64,000 nt of DNA. It comes from Prorocentrum cordatum. Its lineage: Eukaryota > Sar > Dinophyceae > Prorocentrales > Prorocentraceae. The notes beneath the pieces were generated by a model, which worked only from the letters and a program-made list of their open reading frames with translations, searched no databases and was not told the origin of the DNA. The position numbers were made by a program, and so were the translations under genes. The DNA lies in assembly GCA_963575745.1 (NCBI GenBank), contig CAUYUJ010005669.1, positions 1,021,628-1,085,627 of the forward strand. The letters are read 5' to 3'. Shown in pieces: positions 51,130 through 63,340 of this stretch (position 1 is its first letter; every line of letters begins with the position of its first letter).

Positions 51130-52300
51130 CCTGCGACATCACGCCCGAGTACATCGTCTTGACCTTGGCGTAGTCCAGCTTCCACTGGGGCGCCTTGGTC
51201 CTCTTCTGCTCGGAGCGGCAGCCGCTGCCGCCGCCGTCGCCACCGCCGCCGCTGCCGACGTTGGCCGCGGTGCGCTTCTTGCCGCGCTGGCCCTGGGCAG
51301 CAGCCTGCGGCTCATGAGGGGGCGTCACTGGCGGGGGAGTGGCTCCCAATGGGCTCATCTCCTGCGGGGGCGGGGTCTGGGCGACGGGCGTGGCTGCGGC
51401 GGCCGCGCCCGCGGCGGTGGCCGCGGCTGCGGCGCTCGGGCCCGCGCCACCGGGCACGACCCCACCAGCCGCGGCAGCAGCGCCCGAGCTGATATTCGAC
51501 AAGGCGCCAGGCGTCTGCGACGGCTGCCTCGTCCAAGTCTCGAACTCATGCCAGGCCTTCTCGTACTTGTCGGACAGCTCGTGGGTCACGAAGAGAATGA
51601 GGAGGGACGATGTCATCTTGCGCCACTTCGTCCACTTCCCCCCCATCATCACTGCCTTCGTGCAGTAACGGATCGCGAGCTTCTTCCCAGTCTCCCCCCC
51701 GCCGAATTTCCAGGCAATGCGGCCAAGGGAGAGGTATTCGCCTTTCAATTTCTCCTTCTTCGAGTTCGTCGTGGCAATCTTCATCTCGTGCATCCTCTCC
51801 CACTTCTTGAACTCTCCCTCGGCCCACCTCTGGCGGAAGGCAGCTTTGTTCGTGTAGCCAGCCTCCCTGATGTAAGCCGCGTGGAGCTCGGAGTCCCTGT
51901 CCAGCGCCCGCTGCCAGCGACCCGCTATCGGGTTGCCAGCTCCCTTCGCGGTTCCGAATAGGAAACCCTTGGACTGCAAGTGCCTCCACATCAACTCCTC
52001 CTCCGTCGTCGCGACCTCGCTGTTGTCCTCTGGCATAGCGTCGGGTCGGTGTTGGCGTAGCTGGCACATCAGGTTGCCCTGGTAGAAGTTGGAAAACTTC
52101 TGCTCGACGGCGTCGATCTCCTCATTCGGGTTTTCCTGCTCGAGCATGATCATACCCTGGGACAGCTGATTGACCAGCTCATCTTTCGTCAAGGTGCCCG
52201 CCAGCCTCGCCTGGTCATCCTGCGAGAATGAATCTGCAGGCTCATCGCCTGGCACGTCGCGGCCTGCAGGGCGCGACGACGACGCCCGTGATAACTGTAC
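51130..52300 (-). CDS. Large exon of a dinoflagellate-type family of unknown function
   Basis: A minus frame open 52393-50981; I take the core as 52300-51130. It reads DEPADSFSQDDQARLAGTLT, FSNFYQGNLMCQLRQHRPDA, GNPIAGRWQRALDRDSELHA, FRQRWAEGEFKKWERMHEMK, KGEYLSLGRIAWKFGGGE, an Ala/Pro-rich linker, and WKLDYAKVKTMYSGVMSQAT at the end, after which GGA-type DNA begins. The GRWQRAL...FR..WAE..F...KGEYL..G pattern recalls a protein family expanded in dinoflagellates (memory only). Lys-rich parts suggest nucleic-acid binding. Exon limits uncertain. Confidence 0.55.
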
Positions 52301-52553
52301 ACTCCCGCCGCCCTCCCACTTCGCCGCCGCCCGCGGGCGAAGTGGGGAGTGGCGGGAGTCGTTCAATTCTGGGGCTCGTCGTCGGCATCCCAACCTTGGG
52401 GCGCTGCGCCCGCGCTAAGCCCAAGCGCGCCAGGTCTTGAGGTCAGCCCGCCAACCCTGGGGTTTCCTTGCCTTGCCTCCCCCTCTGCCCCTCCACGGGG
52501 ATGGAGGGGCCGAGGACCTTCAACGGAATAAGGGTTCGAATTAAGTTTGAAGG

Positions 52554-54279
52554 TCAGAGCGGTCCCCAACTGGTGTTGCGGAAGAGGCCCGCCTGCTGCC
52601 ACTCGTGAGGGATGGCGAACAGGTTCTGCGCGCCGCCGAGCTGCTGCAAGCCCGACTGCCCCTGCCACGGGCAGGGATGACCGGCCACGCCCAGCATCCC
52701 CACGGAGCCCGCGGTCTGCGAGGCACCTGCTGCGGCGCCGACGCTGGACACCTGCGCGATCTCATGGCGCGGCCTAGCGTTCTCACTGGCCCACAAGCTT
52801 CCCAAGGTTCCCAAGGGCGGCAATGAGGGCGTCGGCAAGCTCGCATCGATGAATCGGGGGGCAGCGCCTAAGCTCGGCGCCCATGGCCCGCCCGAGGGGC
52901 CCGACGAAGGCTGCCCCGTCGGCTTCTGGATGCCCGTCGGCTGTTGCTGGATGCCTGCCGTCGGCTGTTGCTGGAGGCCCGTCGGTTGCTGCTGGAAGCC
53001 CGTCGTCGGCTGCTGATGGACGCCCGTCGTCGGCTGTTGCTGGACGCCCGTCGTCGGCTGCTGGACGCCTGTCGTCGGCTGTTGCTGGATGCCCGTCGGC
53101 TGCTGGACGCCCGTCGTCGGCGGCTGCTGGATGCCCGTCGTCGGCGGTTGCTGGATGCCCGTCGTCGGCGGCAGCTGGGCGCCATCCGTCGGCTGGACGC
53201 CCGTCGGCTGCTGGGCGCCCGTCGGTTGCTGCTGGATGCCCGTCGGTTGCTGGACGCCCGTCGGTTGCTGCTGGACGCCAGTCGTCGGCTGGGTGCCCGT
53301 CGTCGGCGTCTGCTGGGCGCCCGTCGGCTGTTGGGGGAGGCCCGTCGTCGGCTGTTGCTGGATGCCCGCCGTCGGCTGTTGCTGGATGCCCGTCGTCGTC
53401 GGCTGTTGCTGGATGCCTGTCGTCGGCTGTTGGTGGATGCCTGTCGTCGGCTGCTGGGCGCCAGTCGGCGGTTGCTGGACGCCTGCCGTCGGCTGCTGCT
53501 GGAAGCACGTCGGCTGAAGCTGGAAGCCCGTCGTCGGCTGCTGCTGGATGCCCGTCGTCGGCTGTTGCTGGATGCCCGTCGGCTGTTGCTGGATGCCCGT
53601 CGTCGGCTGTTGGGGGATGCCCGTCGTCGGCTGTTGCTGGATGCCCGCCGTCGGCTGTTGCTGGATGCCCGCCGTCGGCTGGATGCCCGTGGGCTGCTGG
53701 ACGCCCGTCGGTCGTTGCTGGATGCCCGTCGGTTGCTGGATGCCCGTCGTCGGCTCCTGGACGCCCGTCGTCGGCTGTTGCTGGAAGGCCGCCGTCGGTT
53801 GTTGCTGGACGCCCGTCGGCTGTTGCTGGATGCCTGCCGTCGGTTGTTGCTGGACGCCCGTCGACTGCTGGACGCCATCCGTCGGCTGTTGCTGGGCGCC
53901 CGTTGTCGGCTGGATGCCTGTCGGCTGCTGGACGCCCGTCGGTTGCTGCTGGTCGCCCGTCGGTTGCTGGACCCCCGTCGGCTGCTGCTGGGCGCCCTCC
54001 GTCGGCTGGTGCTGGATGCCCGTCGTCGGCGGTTGCTGGATCGGCTGCTGCTGGTCGTCGGCTGCTGCTGCTGGGCGCCCGTCGGCTGCTGCTGGATGCC
54101 CGTCGGCTGCTGCTGGACGCCAGTCGTCGGCTGGATGCCCGTCGTCGGCTGCTGGACGCCCTCCGTCGGCTGGATGCCCGTCGTCGGCTGCTGGGCGCCC
54201 GTCGACGTGTCCGCCTCGTTCCACGCGCCGAGCTCGCCCTCGCCCGGGCGCGGTGGCGAATCGGGAATGTCGATCACGC
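52554..54279 (-). CDS. Gln/Pro/Thr-rich repeat protein exon
   Basis: An acceptor after a CT-rich tract (CCTCCTCCTCTTGTAG) opens the exon at 54279 with VIDIPDSPPRPGEGELGAWN. Then comes a long array of TTGIQQQP-type octapeptides and shorter PTGVQQ/PTGIQP variants (about 54200-52925), and a non-repeat end with APRFIDASLPTPSLPPLG, GQSGLQQLGGAQNLFAIPHE and WQQAGLFRNTSWGPL. The repeat frame shifts once near 54060, so either the array contains an out-of-phase unit or the copy is defective. The tract resembles transcription-coactivator or adhesive low-complexity proteins in composition only. Coding support: clean acceptor and sensible flanks. Confidence 0.5.
52925..54200 (+). repeat. Coding-type minisatellite (GGCTGTTGCTGGATGCCCGTCG)
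   Basis: Units of 24, 21, 18 and 15 bp, nearly all multiples of 3, based on GTCGGCTGTTGCTGGATGCC. Length variation in whole codons is what selection on a reading frame would leave. Confidence 0.85.
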
Positions 54280-54297
54280 CTACAAGAGGAGGAGGAG

Positions 54298-55010
<713 letters not shown>

Positions 55011-55140
55011 AGAATGAGGAGAGGAGGACAAGGAGGAGGACAAGGGCGAGAAGGAGGACGAGGGCCTTGCTGCTCCGCCTCGCGCCTCTGCAGCTCCGAG
55101 AAGAAGGCGTCCTAGCTGGGGGGCACGGGCGGGCGAGGGG

Positions 55141-55866
55141 ATCAAAGGAAGGAGGGGCGGAGGCGGGAAACGATATCCTTTTTTTGTTCATCCTCGAGTA
55201 GCGCCTCCACCTCTTTACGAAATCGATCTTCGCGATAAGGGTCGCCCTCTTGGTCGATATGGAGCGGCGCTTCGGGTTCGCGACGACGAGATCGCTGATG
55301 ATGTTCGGGGTGGGCGCCTCTAAAGTTTTGTTGTTTGTTTTTTTTGTTGGGGGAGGGGGGGGGGGGGGCGATGGGTCGAGAAAATACCTCGAGTGGGTAC
55401 GGCTTCCACGTGATGGGGTACCCCAGCCTGTGCTTCGCCAGCATGATATCGCACATATCGATATAGTAGGTCTCTTCGTTAGCGGATGCCGAATGGAGGG
55501 GGGCTGCGATGGAAAGCGAAATTAGGATAAGGAGGGCGAGGAGGAGGAGGAGGAGGAGGAGGAGGAGGAGAAGGATTAGGAAGAGGAGGAGGAGGGAGGA
55601 GGAGGAGGAGGGAGGGGGAGGAGGAGGAGGCTAGCGAGGCGGGAGAGGAGCATTGACCCTTCGGCGCTCCGCGTGCGCCCGCGCCCCGCTCGGCGGCGGC
55701 GGCGGCGGGCCCTCGCTGGCCATCGCGATCGCCGCCCGCAAGTCGGCGGCGATCGCGTCCAGCCTCAAGCGGTCCTCCTCCTTCTGGGCCTCCTCCGCGA
55801 CGCGCAGCGCCTCCTCCATCTCCTTGTCGTACTCCGCCTTCGTGATGACCGTCGTGAAGGGTGCCG
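55141..55866 (-). CDS. Tentative multi-exon gene segment
   Basis: Three protein-like pieces on the minus strand: a charged helix (AEYDKEMEEALRVAEEAQKE, LRLDAIAADLRAAIAMASEG) at 55866-55658; NEETYYIDMCDIMLAKHRLG with YPITWKPYPLE at 55503-55388; then a GT-AG intron of 70 bp (55387-55318) and APTPNIISDLVVANPKRRS with LIAKIDFVKRWRRYSRMNKK from 55317. The second and third join in phase. The first is one base out of phase with the second at the junction I tried, so that link may be wrong. Function unknown. Confidence 0.45.
55520..55640 (+). repeat. GGA-rich tract
   Basis: Purine-rich (GGA)n; CT-rich on the minus strand, in intron position between the 55.8 and 55.5 kb exon pieces. Confidence 0.75.
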
Positions 55867-56410
55867 ATGGGGAGGAGGAGGAGGAGGATGAGGAGGAGGA
55901 GGAGGAGGAGGAGGAGGAGGAGGAGGAGGAGGATATCGGGGAATGAGGAGGAGGATAACGAGACGGAGGAGGAAAAAGAGGAGGAGGAGCAGCAGCAGGT
56001 GGAGGAGGAGCAGGAGGAGCAGGAGCAGGAGGAGGAGAAACGGCGGCTGCGAGTGGAGGAGGGAGGAGAAGGGGGAGGAGGAGAAGGAGGAGGAGGAGGA
56101 CGACGACGACGACGCCGACGAGGAGGAGGAAGAGCGAAGAGCCTGGCTGCCGCCAGCAGCCGAGCTCGACGCCATGCGCTCCCGCGCGCGTGTGCAGACC
56201 TCTGCTGGTCGAAAAATAATGGAACCAAGCGGCTGCAACATGAGAAGAGAAGGAGGAGGAGGAGGCGCCGACGAGAAGAGGGGATGGATAAGGAAAACAA
56301 GGTGAGGGAGGAGGAGGACGATGACGAGAAGGCGGAGGAGGAGGAAATGACGGGGTGGAGGAGGAGGAGAGGAGGAGGAGGAGGAGGAAGGAAGGAGAGG
56401 AAGAGAAACT
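55866..56410 (+). repeat. GGA/GAC-rich tract
   Basis: Long GGA runs with a (GAC)n patch near 56100. Frames rich in Glu/Arg on plus and Ser/Leu/Pro on minus are composition effects. Confidence 0.75.
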
Positions 56411-56499
56411 TCTGGAGGTCCGATCGGACCCCGCTCTCGCTCGAGACGTCCTCGATTTCAAAGTTGCTCGAACGGAGGGCGGCTCGTCTTCAAAACGGT

Positions 56500-56695
56500 T
56501 TTTCAACGGCACAAATCATATCAAAAGCACAATTCATATCATATACATCAGAAGCCTAGTCACTGGCACGGAAATAACGCATGATATATGATGATATGCA
56601 TGACAAATAATATCAAAAAAAAGAACTACATATGAGTGATCTTATATCGTCAACATGACAAAACATCGACTCTTATAATAAGATCCAAACGACCT
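56500..56695. other. AT-rich island
   Basis: ATGATATATGATGATATGCAT, AATAATATCAAAAAAAAG and CTTATAATAAGATCC. The last motif is shared with the island at 36843-36952. Confidence 0.6.
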
Positions 56696-56699
56696 CTGG

Positions 56700-57790
56700 G
56701 TTGGGGCTGTCTACGCAATGCGAGTCGTGCGCTCGCTCGCACTCGGGGCAGCGGTCGAAGCCGCGTCGCCGTCGACCGCCGTTGATCCCCCCTCGGCCGG
56801 CCACGGGTGAAAGGGGCTCCCCACTGGCGCCGGGCCCGCGCGCAGCAGGCTGCCCGCTGGCCCCATCTCGAGCGGGGGCTGGCCGTTAGCGAGACGGGAT
56901 CTGGGCCCCCCAGAACGGCGGCCCCGCCCACGGCGAAAGCCAGCAGCGCGCAGGGAGCGCCGTCGACGCTGACTGAGCCCATGGCACTGTCCAACTTGCT
57001 CACGTTAGCGTCGATCAAGAGGATCACGGGAAGGTGGGGGGGGGCGCCGCCGTCGGTCTCCTACCTGGCTCGCCGATGGGCCGGGAGCGCGCGCCGCGGA
57101 TGCTCGAGCGCCGCGGGCCCAGAGAAAGGCGGAGGCAAGGTCGCCCCGTTCGGCTTCGCTGCCCGATGCAGGGCCGGCGGGGAATAGTCGAGGCAGCGCC
57201 TACTTCTCTGGCGGCGGGAACGATCGTGCCGGTCGGGATCCCGGGGCGGTCGGCTCTGCGCGCTGGGGGCGGCGAGCTGCGATAACTGCCCATCGGTCGG
57301 GTGCGACGAGCGGCAGTTCCCACGGCCTGTCGGCAGCGCCGGGGGGGCCTGGGGGCCCTGCGCGGCGGGCCCGGGGAGGCATGGGGAGGGGGGGTCTGGG
57401 GGCCGTCTGAGTCTGTCTCTGGCTGCCCCGCTCGCTGCTGCCGCGGGTTTGCGGCGAGCGAGTTTGCGGCGCCCTGCCCCTCATGAGATGCATTGGACTG
57501 CCGACGCCAACCTGATCATGTGGGCTGAGGGCGCGACGCGCGTCAGCCGGGGACGTTGGGCGGCCCGCGTGGCCGGCTGAAAAGATAGAAGAGGCGGTTA
57601 TGGCAAGTCCCAATACTCTGACTACGTCTCCCAGGTCGCCAATGGCAGCGGGTGGGCCGGGGTGGAAGGTGGAAGCCCGCGCTTTCGGGGGGGCCGGGTG
57701 CCCTCATGGGTCATCGGTGCCTGGCTAAGGGAGGCGGTACGTTGGCGATGATGCAGGCGGCAGGGGCCGCGGCGCCCCCATTGTCTTTTC
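56700..57790. other. GC-rich region, no confident gene
   Basis: A minus-strand piece, RGFDRCPECERAHDSHCVDS (about 56770-56710), has a Cys/His spacing that could bind zinc, but no frame or exon boundary supports it well. Confidence 0.35.
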
Positions 57791-57792
57791 TT

Positions 57793-58581
57793 CTACATAG
57801 CGGTCACGTCCATCGCCTCACGCGCCCGGTAGCTGCGGCCCCTGGCGGGGCACTCCACGCGGGCGCGGTGCCCGCATGGGATGGCGGAGGATATGTCTGT
57901 AGCAAGGGGGGCCCTGCTGACGGGGCAGGGGGCGTCGTCGGACGGGGGGGAGAGGTGCCAGAATTGCGCCGGGGGCCTAGAATTTCTGACCGTCTCGGCG
58001 AGGGAATTGATGAGAGCCTCCGCAATTTGGTGGGCGTCGAGGGCGTCGGCGGTCATGAACCCAGCCAGGTATCTCACGGTGGATCTCATCGTTGGCTGAT
58101 CGAGTGGCCCATGGGGCTGCATCGGCGGCTCGTCACGTATACTACTCGGGGCCCCACTGACGGCGGTGCAAAGTGGGCGCGGGGTGACAGCTAATGCCCT
58201 GTCGAGCCACTGCGCATGAGCGTCGGACGGGGCTGCGTCTATGCCCCTCACCACTAGAAGACATAGGAGCAAAGGTCGGCAGCGGAGCCGAATGCACACG
58301 GTGAACGCCCAGCCCGCAGGCTCCGCTGATGGAGTTGTCGGGGACTCAGTGGGCTGAGGCGCTGCTTCCCCGCTCCACGTCGCCACCGCGCTTGTAGTCG
58401 AGCGAGGCCGCCAAGGCCGCGAGGGCCAAAACCCCAGAGACATCTCGAATGGCTTCCATGCGCACTCAAGGGGGGGTGGTACGTCGTCGCCGTTTGGGGG
58501 GCCGGCGTTCGGGTCTCTCCTGGCACGCTGATCTTGGGTGCCCTCCGCAATCCCGAGTACTCCTCGCGCCCAAACTCGCAC
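57793..58581 (-). CDS. Hypothetical protein with a degenerate RING-like end
   Basis: 262-codon frame on the minus strand. The last third is protein-like: STVRYLAGFMTADALDAHQI, AEALINSLAETVRNSRPPAQ, then CPVSRAPL...IPCGHRARVECPARGRS. The Cys/His spacing recalls a RING finger (CPxC...CGHxxHxxC), but the second Cys reads Ser and other ligands are missing, so zinc binding is doubtful. Could be a relic. The N-terminal part may be non-coding. Confidence 0.35.
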   Translation of the reverse strand: MRVWARGVLGIAEGTQDQRARRDPNAGPPNGDDVPPPLECAWKPFEMSLGFWPSRPWRPRSTTSAVATWSGEAAPQPTESPTTPSAEPAGWAFTVCIRLRCRPLLLCLLVVRGIDAAPSDAHAQWLDRALAVTPRPLCTAVSGAPSSIRDEPPMQPHGPLDQPTMRSTVRYLAGFMTADALDAHQIAEALINSLAETVRNSRPPAQFWHLSPPSDDAPCPVSRAPLATDISSAIPCGHRARVECPARGRSYRAREAMDVTAM

Positions 58582-59500
58582 CGTCTCTTGCGGCTGCTCG
58601 TCGTGGCCCTGGTTGCAGGCCAGGCGCGCGCCGAGCCTTTCCGGGCGTCGCGCGGCAGGGGCGCGGCTTGAATGTCAGGGTCGTGGGCAGGGGTGGCGTC
58701 TGCCACTGCGATACCCCCGGGCTCTGATTGGGGTTGGGGAGCGGGGGGGGGCAGGGGCGGTCCGTCGGGCGGCCCGGTTGGCCCCCCATGCGGATTGCCG
58801 CTTGAACGCGCCCTCGCGGGTCGGTCGCCACCGCGGCCCATTACTGCAGCGCGGGTCGCGCGCAGCCACGCGGGGCGGGGGCCGGGGCGCGCGCCCGCGC
58901 CGCCCAAGCATAGCGTCGCGCAGTCCTCGGGCGCAAGTCCGGCGCGCGAGCTCTGCCCGCGGACGAGGGCGTCGAAGCCCAGCGCGTCGATCCGGCCGCG
59001 CGCCACGGCGCGGCGGCCGCTCCCCTTGCGCCGCTCAGAGCAGCGCCCCAGATGAGTGCTCCCATGCTGGCCTCTTGGCCGCGGGAGGGCTGCCGAGCTG
59101 CGCAGCGGGGTTTCCTCGTTCCACGTCGTCAGCCGACCGTCGGCCCGGGTCGACGGCGCCCACGCCCTGAGGTCTGAAAGGGTCAAATTTTGGGAACATC
59201 ATTATGTCCCCAAATTTTTATTCCCGATGCATATACACGTACAACAACATGATGTTTTGACATCCCAGAGGGGGTTATTCTTCCAATTTTTTGGAAAACG
59301 TGTTTCCACGATTTGCCGGTATTCATTTCCGTTTTCCCTTTTTCCGTTTCCGATGTTCCCTTTTTCCGTTTCCGATTTTCCGATTTAAGAGCACGTATTT
59401 GTCGCTCGGATTCCGAGCTGCGTCAGAAAATCCTTTTCCTCTCCCTCACTCGCTCTTTTTTTCTGCCCCCAGGCCTTCCCCCCCTGCAAAAAAAAAGAAA
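58582..59500. other. Region without a recognisable gene
   Basis: GC-rich until about 59170, then a short AT-richer patch (59185-59400) with TTTTCCGTTTCCGATTTTCC-type direct repeats. No exon seen. Confidence 0.4.
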
Positions 59501-59509
59501 CACAAGGAG

Positions 59510-59960
59510 GAGTGCGAGGGCGAGGAGGGGGAGGAGAAGGAGGAGGAGGAGGAGGAGGAGAAGGAGGAGGAGGAGGAGGAGGAGCGGAGCAGGAGGAGGA
59601 GCAGGAGGAAGAGGAGGACGAGGACGAGGAGGGGGAGGGAGGGGGAGGAAGAGGAGGAAGGCGTGGGCGCCGCGCTGCTCGCGCGCACGCAGCGCGGCTC
59701 GAGGCCTTCCCCTGGCCGCTGCGCGGCGCACGACGCGCGCTCGCATGGCCCTGCGAGCTGCAGCCCTGCGCCAGGGCTCGCAGGTCGAGGAGGACGAGGA
59801 CGAGGGGCCCGAAAAACGGAGCAGGAACAGGAGGAGGAGGAGGAGGAGGAGGAGGGAGGAGAGGAGGAGGAGGAGGAGGAGGAGGAGGAGGAGGAGGAGA
59901 AGAGAAGATGAGAAGATGAGAATGGAGAAGAGGACAAGAGGAGAAGAGGACGAGGAGGGA
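59510..59960 (+). repeat. GGA-rich tracts around a GC-rich core
   Basis: (GGA)n at 59515-59660 and 59830-59960 flank an Ala/Arg-codon-rich core. The core frame may hold an exon on either strand; I cannot decide. Confidence 0.6.
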
Positions 59961-60018
59961 CGTGCTTGAGGCCATCCATCCTCCTCATCAACGCCACGTC
60001 GCGGCCCAGATCGATGAG

Positions 60019-60046
60019 GAGGGGGGGGGGGGGGGGGGGGGGGGGG
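60019..60046 (+). repeat. Poly-G tract
   Basis: An uninterrupted G run of nearly 30 bases followed by GGA repeats; a G-quadruplex-prone segment. Confidence 0.85.
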
Positions 60047-60273
60047 AGGAGGAGGACGAGGAGGAGAAGGATTTGACGGGCCTCCTATAGGATCAGCAGG
60101 CGCCCAAGCGGCACCAGGCCCTGCGCGCCGCCGAGGCGCGGGGCTGGGCGTCGCAGGACCTCCTGATATTCCTCTCCTTCTTTAGTCTCCCCCACTTTCC
60201 TCTCCTCCTCCTCCTCCGCGTGGCGAGCTGGTCCGACGGCGTCGGCGTGGCGACGCAGACGGTGCAGGACTGT

Positions 60274-60304
<31 letters not shown>

Positions 60305-60436
60305 GAAGGAGGAGAAGGGGGAGGAGGAGGAGGAGAAAGGGGGAGGAGGAGGAGGAGAAGGAGAAGGAGGAGAAGGGGGAGGAGGAGGAGGACGAGGAGG
60401 AGAGGAGGAGGAGAAGGAGGCACCGCCGCCCCAAAT

Positions 60437-60640
60437 TGGCGCACCCATCACACGGTTCGCGGGCCAAGGGAGCTCCATTCAAGGTCCTGGGCCCGCATGG
60501 TTCCGCCGCATCGTTTTGGCGCACCCCTCACACAATTCGCGGCAAAATAGGGAGCTTCACGGAAGGCCCAGTGGGAAGACCCGCATGGCACCGCCACTTC
60601 AGTTTGGCACACCCCTCACACGGTTCGCGGAGGAGGAGGA
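60437..60640 (+). repeat. About 80-bp minisatellite, first block
   Basis: Units contain GGCGCACCCCTCACACGGTT, GGGAGCTCCA and CCGCATGGCACCGCC. Two and a half copies; the same family forms the block at 61270-62010. Confidence 0.75.
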
Positions 60641-60651
60641 GGGGGATATGG

Positions 60652-60860
60652 TTTTCGGATGGTCACCCGATGGTCATCGGATGGTCATCCGATGGTCATC
60701 GACGGGTCATCCGATGGTCATCGGATGGTCATCGGATGGTAATCGGATGGTCATCCGATGGTCATCCGATGATCATCGGATTGCCACCCGATGCTCATCG
60801 GGATGGTCATCCGATGGTCATCGGATGGTCATCCGATGGTCATCGGATGTTCATATGGTG
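60652..60860 (+). repeat. 11/22-bp GATGGTCATC minisatellite
   Basis: Near-perfect CGATGGTCATC / GGATGGTCATC alternation, giving a 22-bp higher unit. About 18 units. Confidence 0.92.
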
Positions 60861-60959
60861 GCCCTCAGTACAGGAGAGCGCCCTCGCCGCTGGCGCTGCA
60901 ACGGCGGCGGCGCTGCTGGGCGACACCGCGCCGCTCAGCGAGCTGCAGGACACTCGTGT

Positions 60960-61258
60960 TTCCATCGCCATCCTCATCAGCAACATCATCGGCATCATCA
61001 TCAACATCAGCAATAACAACATCATCACCATAGCCGTCACAAGCATCGCCATCGTCACCGCCGTCGTCTTCCACAGCGTGGCCATCGTCAGCATCATCAG
61101 GGACATCATCGTCATCATCATCATCATCAGCATCATCAGCAGCAGCAGCATCAGCATCATCATCATCAATATCAACACCGTCATCATTCTCATCATCGTT
61201 AACAGCATCATCGCCATCACCGTCATCATCACCAACGTCAACATCATCATTTCTGTTG
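60960..61258 (+). repeat. CAT/ATC triplet-rich repeat
   Basis: Imperfect ATC/CAT/CAG triplets keep an Ile-rich frame open on plus and a Met/Asp-rich frame on minus. No gene inferred. Confidence 0.85.
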
Positions 61259-61269
61259 CCGTCGCGCCA

Positions 61270-62012
61270 TCAGCTTCGGCACGCCGCGGGCCCCACCGAA
61301 AGCCCCAACGGAAGAGTCCGCATGGCACAGTCGCTTCAGTTTGCCACACCACTCACACGGTTCGTGGCCCCATAGGGCTCCACCGACGGCCCCAGTGGGA
61401 GGGTCCGCATGGCGCCGCCGCATCATGTTGGCGCATCCCTCGCAGGGTTCGTGGCCTCAGGGGGCCCCACCGAAGGCCCAAATGAGGGCCCGCATGGCAC
61501 CACCACGCGGTTCGCGGGTCCAGAGCTCCACCGCAAGCCCCAGTGAGGGTCCGCATGGTGCCACCGCCGAATGCCCCAATGACCAAGTCAGCATGCGCCC
61601 GACGCCCATTTTGGTACACGCCTCACACGCGTCGCGGCCCAAGTGGCTGCGCTCGCATGGCGCCGCCACACCAATTTCGGCACGCTCCTCACACGGTCCG
61701 CGGCGCCATAGGAGCTCCACCCCAAACCCCAACGGAAGGGTCAGTATGACACCGCCGCTTCAGCTCGCCACGCCACTCACACGGCGGCTCCACCGATGGC
61801 CCCAATGGGAATATCCGTATGACACTGCCGCCCATGGCGCGCCGCAACCCTGTGGCCACATGGTGAGCCCCACCGACGGCTCAACGGAACAGTCAGCATG
61901 GCCCCGTCGAGAGCCCCACCGAAAGCCCAAACGACAAAGTTCGCATGCGCCCTCCCGACTCATGTCGGCACGCCTTTCACGCGCTTCGTGGCAGAAGGCC
62001 GTGTCTCATGCG
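61270..62012 (+). repeat. About 80-bp minisatellite, second block
   Basis: Eight or nine diverged copies of the 60437-60640 unit (ACACCACTCACACGGTTCG, GGGCTCCACCGA, GGGTCCGCATGGCGCCGC), with deletions in several. Interrupted only by short unique DNA. Confidence 0.8.
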
Positions 62013-62076
62013 CCACTCGGAGTTTGCGCGGCCTGCATAGTGTTGGGTCCGTCGCCAGGGCGTTGTGTTTCGAGGG

Positions 62077-62127
62077 GGGGCGGAGGGGGGGGGGCGGGGG
62101 GGGGGGGGGGGGGGTGGGGGGGGAGGG
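62077..62127 (+). repeat. Poly-G tract
   Basis: G runs broken by single A, C or T over about 50 bases. Confidence 0.85.
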
Positions 62128-62299
62128 CTATGAAAAGAGGAGGAAGAAGCTGATGCTGCTGCTGCTTATGATGGCGACGATGGTGATGATGATGATGGCG
62201 AGGATGAGAGGGAGGGGTGAGGGCGAGGAGGATGATGATGATGAGGAGGAGGCGGCGGAGAGGGAGGAGGGGGGGTGGAGAAAAAAGAGGAGGGGGGAA

Positions 62300-62600
<301 letters not shown>

Positions 62601-62699
62601 TTATATAAGACACTCGGGCCCCCAGTCGCCGCGCCCGAAGCGCCATCGCGGCCCTGGCGACGGCGTTCCAGAGGCGGCGGCGGCGATGCTGGAGGCGCA

Positions 62700-63100
62700 T
62701 CGCACTCGTCGTCGTCGCCCTCCTCCCCCCCCTCCTCCTCTTCCTCCTCCCCATCCTCATCCTCCTCCGCCCCCTCCTCCTTCCCCCCACGCCCCTCCGA
62801 AGTGGCCGCGCGCCGACCCCGCCCCCCACGTCGTCGGACGGCACGACCGACGACGACTAGGAGGGGTGGGGACCCCTTCTCCTCAGATCGTTCCTCATGC
62901 TCCTCCTCGCCCATCCTCGCCCCCCGCTCCTCCTCAACCTCCCCATCCTCCTCACCGTCCTCGCCATACATGCCCCACCCCCCACCCTCCCCTCTCATCC
63001 CCATCCTCGCCATCCCTCTCATCCTCCTCCTCCCCCGTCCTCCTCACCCATCCTCCTCCCCCTCATCACCTAGCTAATCTCCTCCTCGCCCACCTCCCGC
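62700..63100 (+). repeat. CCT-rich intron-like tract
   Basis: Pyrimidine-rich DNA leading to CCTCCCGCGATCCCGCAG at 63093-63110, a good 3' splice site for the exon that follows. Confidence 0.65.
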
Positions 63101-63110
63101 GATCCCGCAG

Positions 63111-63245
63111 GCGGACGCTGCGGATGCTGCGGCGGCGGCAGAGGCGAACGACAAGCGCAAGGCGGGCGTCGGCGTCGCCATCGTTGTCGTCGTGATCGTC
63201 GAGTTCGGTTTCCCCAGACAGTGCTTGCACTTAGGACTTCGATGA
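63111..63245 (+). CDS. Short terminal exon with a hydrophobic segment
   Basis: After the AG at 63110 the frame reads ADAADAAAAAEANDKRKAG, then VGVAIVVVVIVEFGFPRQC and a TGA at 63243-63245. The hydrophobic stretch could be a C-terminal membrane anchor. Upstream exons are not identified. The stop lies in the first copy of a small repeat (CAGTGCTTGCACTTAGG). Confidence 0.45.
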   Translation, partial: ADAADAAAAAEANDKRKAGVGVAIVVVVIVEFGFPRQCLHLGLR

Positions 63246-63340
63246 GCACCTCCCAGGCGCTCAAGCCTTCACACCCCAAACAGTGCTTGCACTTAGGTTT
63301 GGTGAGGTCTCTGACCCCAGACGGTGCTTGCACTGAAGGC
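63212..63340 (+). repeat. Three-copy CCCCAGACAGTGCTTGCACT repeat
   Basis: Copies near 63213, 63274 and 63315, each about 20-24 bp, separated by unrelated spacer; the first overlaps the end of the 63111 exon. Confidence 0.75.

Noticed and set aside
60652-60860. CRISPR-like array
   Set aside because: The repeats are directly tandem with no unique spacers, and the genome is eukaryotic.
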